Source: Globodera rostochiensis (Eukaryota > Nematoda > Chromadorea > Rhabditida > Heteroderidae). Taken from it: DNA of 64,000 nt. Position numbers and translations under genes: made by a program. Positions within the stretch are counted from its first letter, which is position 1. Every line of letters begins with the position of its first letter. The stretch is from positions 5,163,758 to 5,227,757 of the forward strand of contig JAEVLN010000003.1 of assembly GCA_018350325.1 (NCBI GenBank), in the 5' to 3' direction. The notes below the pieces were generated by a model that did not search any database, was not told the origin of the DNA, and saw only the letters and a program-made list of their open reading frames with translations. Positions 1 through 11,799 of the stretch are shown piece by piece.

Positions 1-1267
1 GAAATTTTGATAAAAAGCTTAGTTCAAATCAGGTTTTTAAGATTTGTCATTATTATGTCAAAACCTGCAAAAAGCCTCGAATGCTTATAAAAATTGATGC
101 ACCAATGTGCCCAAATAGTTTTTGCTTCTCTGCCTCCCCAGGCAAAAACTGATCGATTTTGTGTCTGCCCTCATCGGTCTATAAAGACGGACTCATTTAC
201 AACATCTCGGTATTCATTGCTTTTGCTAAAACGGTTTGATGCTCGCCGCTATATGTGTCTCCGTCGTAAAACCGGCTAACCGAAACTGGAAGTACCGGTT
301 TTCCGGTTTCGGTTGTCAAAAAAGAATCAAATTTTTAAAAATTTCTCGGCGACGCCTATCGGCACCGCCGACTCCCACCCCCCCCCCCCCTCCCAGAAGC
401 TTAAAATAGGCCTAAAAAGGGCCACAAGCAAAAAATAGAGAAACAAGATTTTGAGAATTGTTTAACAACCACCGTAAATGTTCAGAGAAAGTCTGAAAAA
501 ATAATTAACACGGTCGGGGATCTGAATACACAGCCGTCCAGAGTTAAACTGCACCCACTTTTTTTCTCAAGCTTCATAAAAGCCAACCCGATATTTTTTC
601 CGGAGGCGCTTTAGTACCCCGAATTTTCCCTTTTTTTTTGCTCAACGACCGCCACACATCCACATTTCCAACAGGCCTCGAAGTCTCAAAAACGCACTAG
701 TAATGGTTGAATTTAGGCTTTTCGAATGATTTAAGTCTTTCTTATACCCGGGCAAAAAAGGGAACATAGATATTTACCAACGCCAAAGCTTCGGGAAAAC
801 AAGACCCAAATTGAAAAGAAAAAAGCAACAATTTCAATGTTTAGTCTGTGTTCTGTTTGAATCCAAATCCATTCGTACTCAGAACTGAAAATTCGGTAAT
901 CCTAAAGAATGAGGTTCCGAATTTTTTTTCAAAAAATAAACATTTTATAAGTCGTTACAAATGGGACTAGAATCCGAATCTGAACTCCTTGCTCGAGTTG
1001 AACCTCGGACCCGAATTTTTTGAAAAAAGGATTTTCTAAATTTTTTTACAATAAAATATTGAAAAGGTGGTTCCCGGGTTTTCTGCGTAGAATTCGAAAG
1101 TTCGGCTTCGTGTTCTACGCATAGTTTAACCCTAAAAAACATGCATTTGAAATTTTAAACGTCCAAAATTTTTTTAAAAATTTTCTCGGAATCCCCATTC
1201 TTTATGATTACCGAAAATTCTTCTATTTATGGCATTAGTTTTGCTTATTCCCTTCAAAAAAACTCAC
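1..1267. other. Non-coding, repeat-rich (left arm outer part)
   Basis: I see no supported gene here. It contains a copy of the dispersed GC hairpin at 346-371 followed by a C-run, and AT-rich sequence with frequent A or T runs. The stretch at about 1070-1135 mentions the same motif (gcgtagaattcg and its partner ttctacgc) that recurs in the foldback element family at 27348-27998. The mirror image is 11800-13065. Confidence 0.6.
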
Positions 1268-1311
1268 ATTTCCTTCAATTCCTTCTCCGCTTCCTTTGGA
1301 TTGTCCGACAT
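1268..1311 (-). pseudogene. Orphan first exon of an F-box-like family gene (left arm)
   Basis: The reverse strand reads MSDNPKEAEKELKEI and stops at an intact GTGAGT donor, exactly like exon 1 (44 nt) of the complete family genes at 2275-3973 and 9094-10792. No exon 2 follows: downstream sequence on this strand runs into repeats and the window edge. It is a relic of a gene duplicate or an exon whose partner lies outside the window. The mirror copy is 11756-11799. Confidence 0.7.
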
Positions 1312-1389
1312 TTGTTTTTTGTTTTTGCAAATTCAAAATGATTTTAATGATAAACTGAAAAATGGAATTTTTAATACATATAAAAATTA

Positions 1390-1640
1390 GGAAATGCGCT
1401 CTAGAAGCTCACTATGGGTACACTCCAGCAGCAGAGAAAACCGAACGGCACCCAACTCGTTCCCCTTAATAAAAATGACAAAAAACTCAATTCGTACAAA
1501 ATTGGTGCGAAAAACACACACGAATTCGGGTTCTTTTTTGTGTATGTCGAACCCAGGACCCAAAATTCGAACAATTAGTCGAAACAAAAATTTTCTAAAA
1601 AAATTTGGGCAGGATGACATTTCATTTACGTGACCATATG
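1390..1640. mobile_element. Half of a foldback/MITE-like element (TIR side)
   Basis: The segment with aactcgttccccttaataaa, then a cacgaattcgggttc block, then a gtatgtcgaacccaggaccc block and a gaacaattagtcgaaac block follows the same order as the terminal inverted repeat of the complete foldback element at 27348-27998. Only one side is present, so this is a solo end or a diverged copy. The mirror copy is at about 11427-11677. Confidence 0.5.
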
Positions 1641-1719
1641 TATACATACTAACCCAAAATACGACACTTCATATACGCGCTTCGGACCAGGGCTGTGTCG
1701 AAAGTAAAAAAAAAAAGTC

Positions 1720-1890
1720 GAAATTGGCGCCTATCGGCACCGCCGGACATCCTCCACTCTCATGTAAACCAATTTGTTTTGAAAATTTTTCCGATCCCAA
1801 AATGCTTAATTTTGCAAAAAATGTTGATGAAATTTCATTTACAAAAAGCCCAAAATTTTCCGACGCACCTGTCGGCATCGTCGGGCTCTC
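1720..1890. repeat. Two copies of the dispersed GC hairpin
   Basis: At 1725-1745 the left hairpin arm is shortened before the loop TATC and the right arm GGCACCGCCGG. At 1860-1884 a variant reads CCGACGC on the left and CGTCGG on the right, so the stem is kept by changes on both sides. The 3' flank (ggacatcct...atgtaaacca) matches the copy at 45769-45793. Mirror copies lie at about 11183-11207 and 11322-11342. Confidence 0.55.
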
Positions 1891-2274
1891 ACGATTTTCT
1901 TTAAAAGGATGGATTCTCATAGTGGAGTTAAAGAGTTAAAAATTTGAACTTTTTATTGTTGTGTTTTTATGACTTTTGTAAGTGAAAAAATGCGACAAAA
2001 AAAGTTACTGAAAATTGTTAAAATTCGGGTTTATGCCGCCAATAAAAAAATTTTTTGGGTCACATAACCCACAAGTACCGTTAAAGCTCTAAGGAATTGG
2101 CTGGATGGAGGTCAGGTTTCGGGTAACCCGCCCCATCCCTGATACCCAGGTAAAAAAAAGAGAAAAGAATCGCAAAAGAAATTTCTTTAACGTCAAAGCT
2201 TCGGGGAAACAAGAGATTCATATTGAAAAGGATAAAAATTCTCATTTTGAATTTCCTTCCAAATTCTGTCATCC

Positions 2275-3973
2275 TCAGTTCTTTCTCTTTTTTGGCTCAC
2301 TCGGACCTTCGTTTGCGTCAAACATTCTGGAAAGGAAATGGGCGCTATTTTATAACTTAAAAATTGGATTTTAACAAAAAAAAATTTTTGAGAATCACAA
2401 AAAATTAGTACACCCCCCTCCCAACATTGAGTGAGTGTCGCACAATTGGGCACCGTTTAATGATTTAGTCTTCTTTTTTAACGTTCCCCTGAAATAAAGC
2501 CCCCCTTTGGGGGGAGGGGGGGGGGAGTTGAAAAATAGAACCCCCTGGGGCTCTATTTTAGGTTATCGGTACTTACCCGTTGCCGATGTCCGTGTCTTCG
2601 AAGGCAATGTCGATGTGATTCCACTGCCAAGAGAAACTCCACTCAGCCACTTGCTTTTCCCATTCGGCCCATTTCTTCTCGTCGCGCTTCATCGGACAAC
2701 GAACCAAAAGCCATTTTCGTTTGTCAAAGCGTCGCCACACCAATCGCTCCCCCGTCAAATTGTTTTTCAATTCGAATGGCACAATGTCAGCAGAAGACCA
2801 ATTCCAACGATAAATGATGAAATTGACCGGATTAGTCGAATCGACAAATTCCTTAAAGGAATTTAAAACAGAGAAACAAATTCAAAAAATCACCCTTTTA
2901 AGTCCTTCCATTCCTTCCAAACGAAATCGGCATTTCAACATCTTCGGATGACCATCCCCGCAGGGCGTGTACAACCATTTGGCCACTGCTTGGTCAGAGG
3001 AAGCGCCGGCACTGTCATCGGCCGGGAACTCGGGGAAAAGATCAAAGGATTCGATCAATCGGAGTTTTGGGTAATCGCGGAGAATGGTCGGAGAGATTTG
3101 GCGCAAACGGTTGAGTTGGGAGGAAAGACTGCAAATGTTGTCATTGATCAAAGGCAAAATCTTTTTCCAAATAATTTCCCAGCTGTGGTCTTGGTTCTCG
3201 GCTGTTCCAATGGAAAGATTGATTTCTTTGGAGGCGAAAATCGGACGAAAAAGTTCGAGAAATTCGATGACATTTCGGTCGATGTAACTAAAAATACGAA
3301 AAAATTGAACAAAAAAATTCAGGAAAAGCCTTTAGAGGCATTCACACAATTTAAACCGGACTTTATTTGAAGGCATTCGAATCCGATCACTTTGTCTGGC
3401 AGCGCTTTTTGCGGATTTGGAAGCCGACGCTCGACGTAGTCATTGATTTTGAAAATTTCACCGCCATTTCCTTCAACTGCGCGACGAATTTCCAAAATAC
3501 CCAACTCCCATTCCTTCGAATTGAAATGCGCGTCCACCAAAAGGTCAAATCGATCGCTGAGAAGCGCCACTTTCAGTCCGAGCACAAAAGGGCCACAGAA
3601 TTTGAACACATCAAACAAAACGTCGGCACAAACGAAACTGAAAAACTGTTTAAAGTCATATGAAATTCGAAAAAGGTGCGCCAAGTAGTGTTTAGGAACG
3701 TGAATCCGAATAAAACCACTTTAAAAAGGTTTTTTTCCCCTATCCGGCTATAGTTGCTTAAAATTCGTTTGCCATTAAAATCGCCGGGAGCCGATCAAGG
3801 TAAACTAAAAACTTTTTTTCATACATTACGGAGTACAGGGTATTTCAGAAACTAAAATGGACCCTAGCTATAAGTTTCCTGAATATGCCCCCCCTGTTCA
3901 TTTCTTTTTCAAATTAAAAAAAAACTCACATTTCCTTCAATCGTTTCTCCACTTTCTTCGGATTGTCCGACAT
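2275..3973 (-). CDS. F-box-like cyst-nematode family protein, 5 exons (left-arm copy)
   Basis: Mirror copy of the gene at 9094-10792, with exons complement 3930-3973, 3362-3637, 2894-3287, 2577-2851 and 2275-2326; it gives the same 346-residue product. The start is the ATG of [15 protein letters not shown]; all splice sites follow GT-AG (donor 2 is a weak GTCCGG). The N-terminal block [19 protein letters not shown] with SDRFD resembles an F-box (inferred SKP1-binding adaptor of ubiquitin ligases); the rest has no fold I can name. The C-terminus PKKRKN looks like a small nuclear-localisation signal. I see no base difference from the other arm within the exons. If the palindrome is an artefact this is the same locus seen twice. 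Confidence 0.8.
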
Positions 3974-5400
3974 TTGTTTCTTTGTTAGATTTATGATTCC
4001 AATGAGATAAAAACTGAAGAGCTTAATAAATACATATTTATAAACAAACCGGTGGACAGAAATATGTAAATTTAATGAAATTTTAGATTGGGTCCATTTT
4101 CAAATATTTGTCATTTAAGTACAAAGTGCCCCAAAAATGTCAGGCAACCCGGAATCCGGCAAATTCGAAAATCTTAAAAATTTGACTTTTACTAATTTTT
4201 CTGTACATTCGGCGATTATATCACTAAAAAAGGAACTTTTTCTTGACCAAAACTGCAATTCTAAGACCTAAATTTGCACTTCAGTGCCCATTATAAACGC
4301 GGCAATGCCGGGTTTCCTGACGAAAATTTTTGAAAGTCTCATTTTGCAAAAAAAAAATTTTGGTTTTTGGTACCATCTTTTTTTACTCGTCCTGAATTAA
4401 GGTGAGGAAGAAGTCTCTTCGAATGTTGTGAAGCAAATGTGGCAATTGAATTTATGGGCGATGGATCGGTGAGGGTAGATACAAAAATCGATAACAGTTA
4501 ATCGTCCCCTGATGAGAAAGAGAAGAGAAAACTTTTTGGCATATTTGTGCAATCAATAAATAAAAGACGCAAATAGAGGGGAACAGGGACGGACCCCAAC
4601 TCGTTCACCATCCCCGAATGCATGCGCATCAGGGATGTGCTCTGGTTGACTTTTTAAAAACCAGAAATCAGAAGTGTGGTCCTCCTTTTGTGAAGCAATT
4701 CTTAAAGTTCCGAACCGGCACAGCGCCAATTACGAAACCGCAACAGCTTTTAACCGAATGTCCTTTTGACTAATAGGATTGCATTCTAAATTAAAATATT
4801 CCAGAGGTAATGTATCCTTTTTGTTGAAATTAGCTCATAAGATTTAGTAATGGTAACGGAACCGCAACAGCTTTTAACCGAATGTCCTTTTGACTAATAG
4901 GAATTTGCATTCTAAATTAAATATTCCAGAGGTAATGTGTAATTTGGACATGAATGCACCCCACACGCCACAGATATTTTGGGCAGGATACACCAAGTAC
5001 CTCAAACTTGGGTAATTAAACCGAAGAAAGAAGCGCTGTGGGGAGAATGAATGTTTTGGTCAAAGCAAATGTTGGATGAGCCCACTCTCTTTTCTTCCAC
5101 TCGGCGACTGCTGCTCTCTTCACTGTCCGCACATTCTTCTTCTGCATTGAGCATCAATTCTCTTCCAATTTTTACATTTTCGATGACGGAAAAATTTGAT
5201 GGCTTTATTTTGGAATTTGATTCTTAAAATCACGGGGGAGGCATTTCTAGCGAATTCGAGGGAAAAAAGCAAACAAAAACTTTATTAAAATAAATTAAAA
5301 ATATCCGATATAAATTTAAAAAATAAAATTTTTCAACAGACGCAAATTCGCCTAAATTTTATATCAATCGATTCCTCTCATCAAGCTGAGTACGAATATC
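3974..5400. other. 5' flank of the left-arm gene; no gene seen
   Basis: Mirror image of 7669-9093. The part next to the gene (about 3980-4380) is paralogous to the upstream region of the pseudogene at 36446 (36050-36445), so it travelled with the gene when it duplicated. A block at about 4430-4575 is similar to 33928-34097. Two near-identical ~85-bp direct repeats at about 4730-4815 and 4857-4935 share aacagcttttaaccgaatgt. Confidence 0.6.
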
Positions 5401-7668
5401 TATTATTTTCAGCTAGTTTCAGGTAAAAGAGACTGGCCAAAATGGAATAATTTAATGTTTGCAAGAAAAGCCTAGGAGAACCATTGCGCGGAACCTAAAA
5501 CCACCCTGCTAAATCTTATTTCTAAACTATTATTTTCAGCTAGTTTCAGGTAAAAGAGACTGGCCAAAATGGAATAATTTAATGTTTGCAAGAAAAGCTT
5601 GGGGTGAAAAATCCATTGCGCGGAACCTAAAACCACCCTGCTAAATCTTATTTCTAAACTATTATTTTCAGCTAGTCTCAGGTAAAAGAGACTGGCCAAA
5701 ATGGAATAATTTAATGTTTGCAAGAAAAGCCTAGGAGAACCATTGCGCGGAACCTAAAACCACCCTGCTAAATCTTATTTCTAAACTATTATTCTCAGCT
5801 AGTTTCAGATAAAAGAGACTGGCCAAAATGGAATAATTTAATGTTTGCAAGAAAAGCTTGGGGTGAAAGAACTATTGCGCGGAACCTAAAACCACCCTGC
5901 TAAATCTTATTTCTAAACTATTATTTTCAGCTAGTTTCAGGTAAAAGAGACTGGCCAAAATGGAATAATTTAATGTTTGCAAGAAAAGGAAAAATCCATT
6001 GCGCGGAACCTAAAACCACCCTGCTAAATCTTATTTCTAAACTATTATTTTCAGCTAGTTTCAGGTAAAAGAGACTGGCCAAAATGGAATAATTTAATGT
6101 TTGCAAGAAAAGCTTGGGGTGAAAAATCCATTGCGCGGAACCTAAAACCACCCTGCTAAATCTTATTTCTAAACTATTATTTTCAGCTAGTTTCAGGTAA
6201 AAGAGACTGGCCAAAATGGAATAATTTAATGTTTGCAAAAAAAGCCTAGGAGAACCATTGCGCGGAACCTAAAACCACCCTGCTAAATCTTATTTCTAAA
6301 CTATTATTTTCAGCTAGTTTCAGGTAAAAGAGACTGGCCAAAATGGAATAATTTAATGTTTGCAAGAAAAGCTTGGGGTAAAAATCCATTGCGCGGAACC
6401 TAAAACCACCCTGCTGAATCTTATTTCTAAACTATTATTCTCAGCTAGTTTCAGGTAAAAGAGACTGGCCAAAATGGAATAATTTAATGTTTGCAAGAAA
6501 AGCCTAGGAGAACCATTGCGCGGAACCTAAAACCACCCTGCTAAATCTTATTTCTAAACTATTATTTTCAGCTAGTTTCAGGTAAAAGAGACTGGCCAAA
6601 ATGGAATAATTTAAACTAGCTGAGAATAATAGTTTAGAAATAAGATTCAGCAGGGTGGTTTTAGGTTCCGCGCAATGGATTTTTACCCCAAGCTTTTCTT
6701 GCAAACATTAAATTATTCCATTTTGGCCAGTCTCTTTTACCTGAAACTAGCTGAAAATAATAGTTTAGAAATAAGATTTAGCAGGGTGGTTTTAGGTTCC
6801 GCGCAATGGATTTTTCATCCCAAGCTTTTCTTGCAAACATTAAATTATTCCATTTTGGCCAGTCTCTTTTACCTGAAACTAGCTGAAAATAATAGTTTAG
6901 AAATAAGATTTAGCAGGGTGGTTTTAGGTTCCGCGCAATGGTTCTCCTAGGCTTTTTTTGCAAACATTAAATTATTCCATTTTGGCCAGTCTCTTTTACC
7001 TGAAACTAGCTGAAAATAATAGTTTAGAAATAAGATTTAGCAGGGTGGTTTTAGGTTCCGCGCAATGGATTTTTCACCCCAAGCTTTTCTTGCAAACATT
7101 AAATTATTCCATTTTGGCCAGTCTCTTTTACCTGAAACTAGCTGAAAATAATAGTTTAGAAATAAGATTTAGCAGGGTGGTTTTAGGTTCCGCGCAATGG
7201 TTCTCCTAGGCTTTTCTTGCAAACATTAAATTATTCCATTTTGGCCAGTCTCTTTTATCTGAAACTAGCTGAGAATAATAGTTTAGAAATAAGATTTAGC
7301 AGGGTGGTTTTAGGTTCCGCGCAATGGTTCTCCTAGGCTTTTCTTGCAAACATTAAATTATTCCATTTTGGCCAGTCTCTTTTACCTGAGACTAGCTGAA
7401 AATAATAGTTTAGAAATAAGATTTAGCAGGGTGGTTTTAGGTTCCGCGCAATGGATTTTTCACCCCAAGCTTTTCTTGCAAACATTAAATTATTCCATTT
7501 TGGCCAGTCTCTTTTACCTGAAACTAGCTGAAAATAATAGTTTAGAAATAAGATTTAGCAGGGTGGTTTTAGGTTCCGCGCAATGGTTCTCCTAGGCTTT
7601 TCTTGCAAACATTAAATTATTCCATTTTGGCCAGTCTCTTTTACCTGAAACTAGCTGAAAATAATAGA
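5401..7668. repeat. ~130-bp satellite array with orientation switch at ~6614
   Basis: Units begin at 5401, 5528, 5660, 5787, 5919, 6043, 6175, 6302, 6433 and 6560. Lengths mostly alternate 127 and 132 nt because one version carries gcctaggagaacc and the other gcttggggtgaaaaatcc, so the working unit is a ~259-bp dimer. At about 6614 the array flips and continues in reverse complement to 7668. Units are nearly identical, which points to recent amplification. Frames of 60-100 codons through the array (repeating MQTLNYSILASLFYLKLAEN) are by-products of the repeat and not genes. Confidence 0.93.
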
Positions 7669-9093
7669 TATTCGTACTCAGCTTGATGAGAGGAATCGAT
7701 TGATATAAAATTTAGGCGAATTTGCGTCTGTTGAAAAATTTTATTTTTTAAATTTATATCGGATATTTTTAATTTATTTTAATAAAGTTTTTGTTTGCTT
7801 TTTTCCCTCGAATTCGCTAGAAATGCCTCCCCCGTGATTTTAAGAATCAAATTCCAAAATAAAGCCATCAAATTTTTCCGTCATCGAAAATGTAAAAATT
7901 GGAAGAGAATTGATGCTCAATGCAGAAGAAGAATGTGCGGACAGTGAAGAGAGCAGCAGTCGCCGAGTGGAAGAAAAGAGAGTGGGCTCATCCAACATTT
8001 GCTTTGACCAAAACATTCATTCTCCCCACAGCGCTTCTTTCTTCGGTTTAATTACCCAAGTTTGAGGTACTTGGTGTATCCTGCCCAAAATATCTGTGGC
8101 GTGTGGGGTGCATTCATGTCCAAATTACACATTACCTCTGGAATATTTAATTTAGAATGCAAATTCCTATTAGTCAAAAGGACATTCGGTTAAAAGCTGT
8201 TGCGGTTCCGTTACCATTACTAAATCTTATGAGCTAATTTCAACAAAAAGGATACATTACCTCTGGAATATTTTAATTTAGAATGCAATCCTATTAGTCA
8301 AAAGGACATTCGGTTAAAAGCTGTTGCGGTTTCGTAATTGGCGCTGTGCCGGTTCGGAACTTTAAGAATTGCTTCACAAAAGGAGGACCACACTTCTGAT
8401 TTCTGGTTTTTAAAAAGTCAACCAGAGCACATCCCTGATGCGCATGCATTCGGGGATGGTGAACGAGTTGGGGTCCGTCCCTGTTCCCCTCTATTTGCGT
8501 CTTTTATTTATTGATTGCACAAATATGCCAAAAAGTTTTCTCTTCTCTTTCTCATCAGGGGACGATTAACTGTTATCGATTTTTGTATCTACCCTCACCG
8601 ATCCATCGCCCATAAATTCAATTGCCACATTTGCTTCACAACATTCGAAGAGACTTCTTCCTCACCTTAATTCAGGACGAGTAAAAAAAGATGGTACCAA
8701 AAACCAAAATTTTTTTTTTGCAAAATGAGACTTTCAAAAATTTTCGTCAGGAAACCCGGCATTGCCGCGTTTATAATGGGCACTGAAGTGCAAATTTAGG
8801 TCTTAGAATTGCAGTTTTGGTCAAGAAAAAGTTCCTTTTTTAGTGATATAATCGCCGAATGTACAGAAAAATTAGTAAAAGTCAAATTTTTAAGATTTTC
8901 GAATTTGCCGGATTCCGGGTTGCCTGACATTTTTGGGGCACTTTGTACTTAAATGACAAATATTTGAAAATGGACCCAATCTAAAATTTCATTAAATTTA
9001 CATATTTCTGTCCACCGGTTTGTTTATAAATATGTATTTATTAAGCTCTTCAGTTTTTATCTCATTGGAATCATAAATCTAACAAAGAAACAA
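7669..9093. other. 5' flank of the right-arm gene; no gene seen
   Basis: Holds the mirrored ~85-bp direct repeats (about 8130-8215 and 8250-8340), a block at 8490-8640 related to 33928-34097, and about 380 bases directly upstream of the gene (8700-9093) that are clearly paralogous to 36050-36445. The latter is the best candidate for the family's promoter region. I cannot point to a core promoter motif with confidence. Confidence 0.55.
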
Positions 9094-10792
9094 ATGTCGG
9101 ACAATCCGAAGAAAGTGGAGAAACGATTGAAGGAAATGTGAGTTTTTTTTTAATTTGAAAAAGAAATGAACAGGGGGGGCATATTCAGGAAACTTATAGC
9201 TAGGGTCCATTTTAGTTTCTGAAATACCCTGTACTCCGTAATGTATGAAAAAAAGTTTTTAGTTTACCTTGATCGGCTCCCGGCGATTTTAATGGCAAAC
9301 GAATTTTAAGCAACTATAGCCGGATAGGGGAAAAAAACCTTTTTAAAGTGGTTTTATTCGGATTCACGTTCCTAAACACTACTTGGCGCACCTTTTTCGA
9401 ATTTCATATGACTTTAAACAGTTTTTCAGTTTCGTTTGTGCCGACGTTTTGTTTGATGTGTTCAAATTCTGTGGCCCTTTTGTGCTCGGACTGAAAGTGG
9501 CGCTTCTCAGCGATCGATTTGACCTTTTGGTGGACGCGCATTTCAATTCGAAGGAATGGGAGTTGGGTATTTTGGAAATTCGTCGCGCAGTTGAAGGAAA
9601 TGGCGGTGAAATTTTCAAAATCAATGACTACGTCGAGCGTCGGCTTCCAAATCCGCAAAAAGCGCTGCCAGACAAAGTGATCGGATTCGAATGCCTTCAA
9701 ATAAAGTCCGGTTTAAATTGTGTGAATGCCTCTAAAGGCTTTTCCTGAATTTTTTTGTTCAATTTTTTCGTATTTTTAGTTACATCGACCGAAATGTCAT
9801 CGAATTTCTCGAACTTTTTCGTCCGATTTTCGCCTCCAAAGAAATCAATCTTTCCATTGGAACAGCCGAGAACCAAGACCACAGCTGGGAAATTATTTGG
9901 AAAAAGATTTTGCCTTTGATCAATGACAACATTTGCAGTCTTTCCTCCCAACTCAACCGTTTGCGCCAAATCTCTCCGACCATTCTCCGCGATTACCCAA
10001 AACTCCGATTGATCGAATCCTTTGATCTTTTCCCCGAGTTCCCGGCCGATGACAGTGCCGGCGCTTCCTCTGACCAAGCAGTGGCCAAATGGTTGTACAC
10101 GCCCTGCGGGGATGGTCATCCGAAGATGTTGAAATGCCGATTTCGTTTGGAAGGAATGGAAGGACTTAAAAGGGTGATTTTTTGAATTTGTTTCTCTGTT
10201 TTAAATTCCTTTAAGGAATTTGTCGATTCGACTAATCCGGTCAATTTCATCATTTATCGTTGGAATTGGTCTTCTGCTGACATTGTGCCATTCGAATTGA
10301 AAAACAATTTGACGGGGGAGCGATTGGTGTGGCGACGCTTTGACAAACGAAAATGGCTTTTGGTTCGTTGTCCGATGAAGCGCGACGAGAAGAAATGGGC
10401 CGAATGGGAAAAGCAAGTGGCTGAGTGGAGTTTCTCTTGGCAGTGGAATCACATCGACATTGCCTTCGAAGACACGGACATCGGCAACGGGTAAGTACCG
10501 ATAACCTAAAATAGAGCCCCAGGGGGTTCTATTTTTCAACTCCCCCCCCCCTCCCCCCAAAGGGGGGCTTTATTTCAGGGGAACGTTAAAAAAGAAGACT
10601 AAATCATTAAACGGTGCCCAATTGTGCGACACTCACTCAATGTTGGGAGGGGGGTGTACTAATTTTTTGTGATTCTCAAAAATTTTTTTTTGTTAAAATC
10701 CAATTTTTAAGTTATAAAATAGCGCCCATTTCCTTTCCAGAATGTTTGACGCAAACGAAGGTCCGAGTGAGCCAAAAAAGAGAAAGAACTGA
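9094..10792 (+). CDS. F-box-like cyst-nematode family protein, 5 exons, complete
   Basis: Exons 9094-9137, 9430-9705, 9780-10173, 10216-10490 and 10741-10792 join in frame to 1041 nt, 346 residues. Introns are 292, 74, 42 and 250 nt; all are GT-AG, with a weak second donor (GTCCGG, where the paralogue at 37263 has GTAATT). Residues about 16-50 ([19 protein letters not shown], then [12 protein letters not shown]) look like a divergent F-box. Conserved family blocks follow: YIDRNVIEF at ~108, [16 protein letters not shown] at ~198, NNLTGERL at ~268 and KKWAEWEK. A tiny last exon encodes [14 protein letters not shown], a likely nuclear-localisation tail. From what is known of F-box proteins, a role as substrate adaptor in an SCF-type ubiquitin ligase is inferred. 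No signal peptide is visible, so secretion is not supported. Confidence 0.85.
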
Positions 10793-11755
10793 GGATGACA
10801 GAATTTGGAAGGAAATTCAAAATGAGAATTTTTATCCTTTTCAATATGAATCTCTTGTTTCCCCGAAGCTTTGACGTTAAAGAAATTTCTTTTGCGATTC
10901 TTTTCTCTTTTTTTTACCTGGGTATCAGGGATGGGGCGGGTTACCCGAAACCTGACCTCCATCCAGCCAATTCCTTAGAGCTTTAACGGTACTTGTGGGT
11001 TATGTGACCCAAAAAATTTTTTTATTGGCGGCATAAACCCGAATTTTAACAATTTTCAGTAACTTTTTTTGTCGCATTTTTTCACTTACAAAAGTCATAA
11101 AAACACAACAATAAAAAGTTCAAATTTTTAACTCTTTAACTCCACTATGAGAATCCATCCTTTTAAAGAAAATCGTGAGAGCCCGACGATGCCGACAGGT
11201 GCGTCGGAAAATTTTGGGCTTTTTGTAAATGAAATTTCATCAACATTTTTTGCAAAATTAAGCATTTTGGGATCGGAAAAATTTTCAAAACAAATTGGTT
11301 TACATGAGAGTGGAGGATGTCCGGCGGTGCCGATAGGCGCCAATTTCGACTTTTTTTTTTTACTTTCGACACAGCCCTGGTCCGAAGCGCGTATATGAAG
11401 TGTCGTATTTTGGGTTAGTATGTATACATATGGTCACGTAAATGAAATGTCATCCTGCCCAAATTTTTTTAGAAAATTTTTGTTTCGACTAATTGTTCGA
11501 ATTTTGGGTCCTGGGTTCGACATACACAAAAAAGAACCCGAATTCGTGTGTGTTTTTCGCACCAATTTTGTACGAATTGAGTTTTTTGTCATTTTTATTA
11601 AGGGGAACGAGTTGGGTGCCGTTCGGTTTTCTCTGCTGCTGGAGTGTACCCATAGTGAGCTTCTAGAGCGCATTTCCTAATTTTTATATGTATTAAAAAT
11701 TCCATTTTTCAGTTTATCATTAAAATCATTTTGAATTTGCAAAAACAAAAAACAA
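10793..11755. other. 3' flank of gene and repeats; no gene seen
   Basis: Mirror image of 1312-2274. Contains two dispersed GC hairpins (about 11183-11207 and 11322-11342) and the solo foldback end at about 11427-11677. No further coding sequence is supported. Confidence 0.55.
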
Positions 11756-11799
11756 ATGTCGGACAATCCAAAGGAAGCGGAGAAGGAATTGAAGGAAAT
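11756..11799 (+). pseudogene. Orphan first exon of an F-box-like family gene (right arm)
   Basis: ATG followed by SDNPKEAEKELKE and an intact GTGAGT donor, 44 nt like every other first exon in the family. The next sequence on this strand that looks like family exon 2 is the truncated piece beginning at 13919, more than 2 kb away and beyond the palindrome edge. It may be the detached start of that gene or a solo relic. Confidence 0.7.

Noticed and set aside
5472..7595. Repeating frames MQTLNYSILASLFYLKLAEN as a repeat protein
   Set aside because: The frame exists only because the two satellite versions together have a length that keeps phase in places; it breaks elsewhere and has no gene context.
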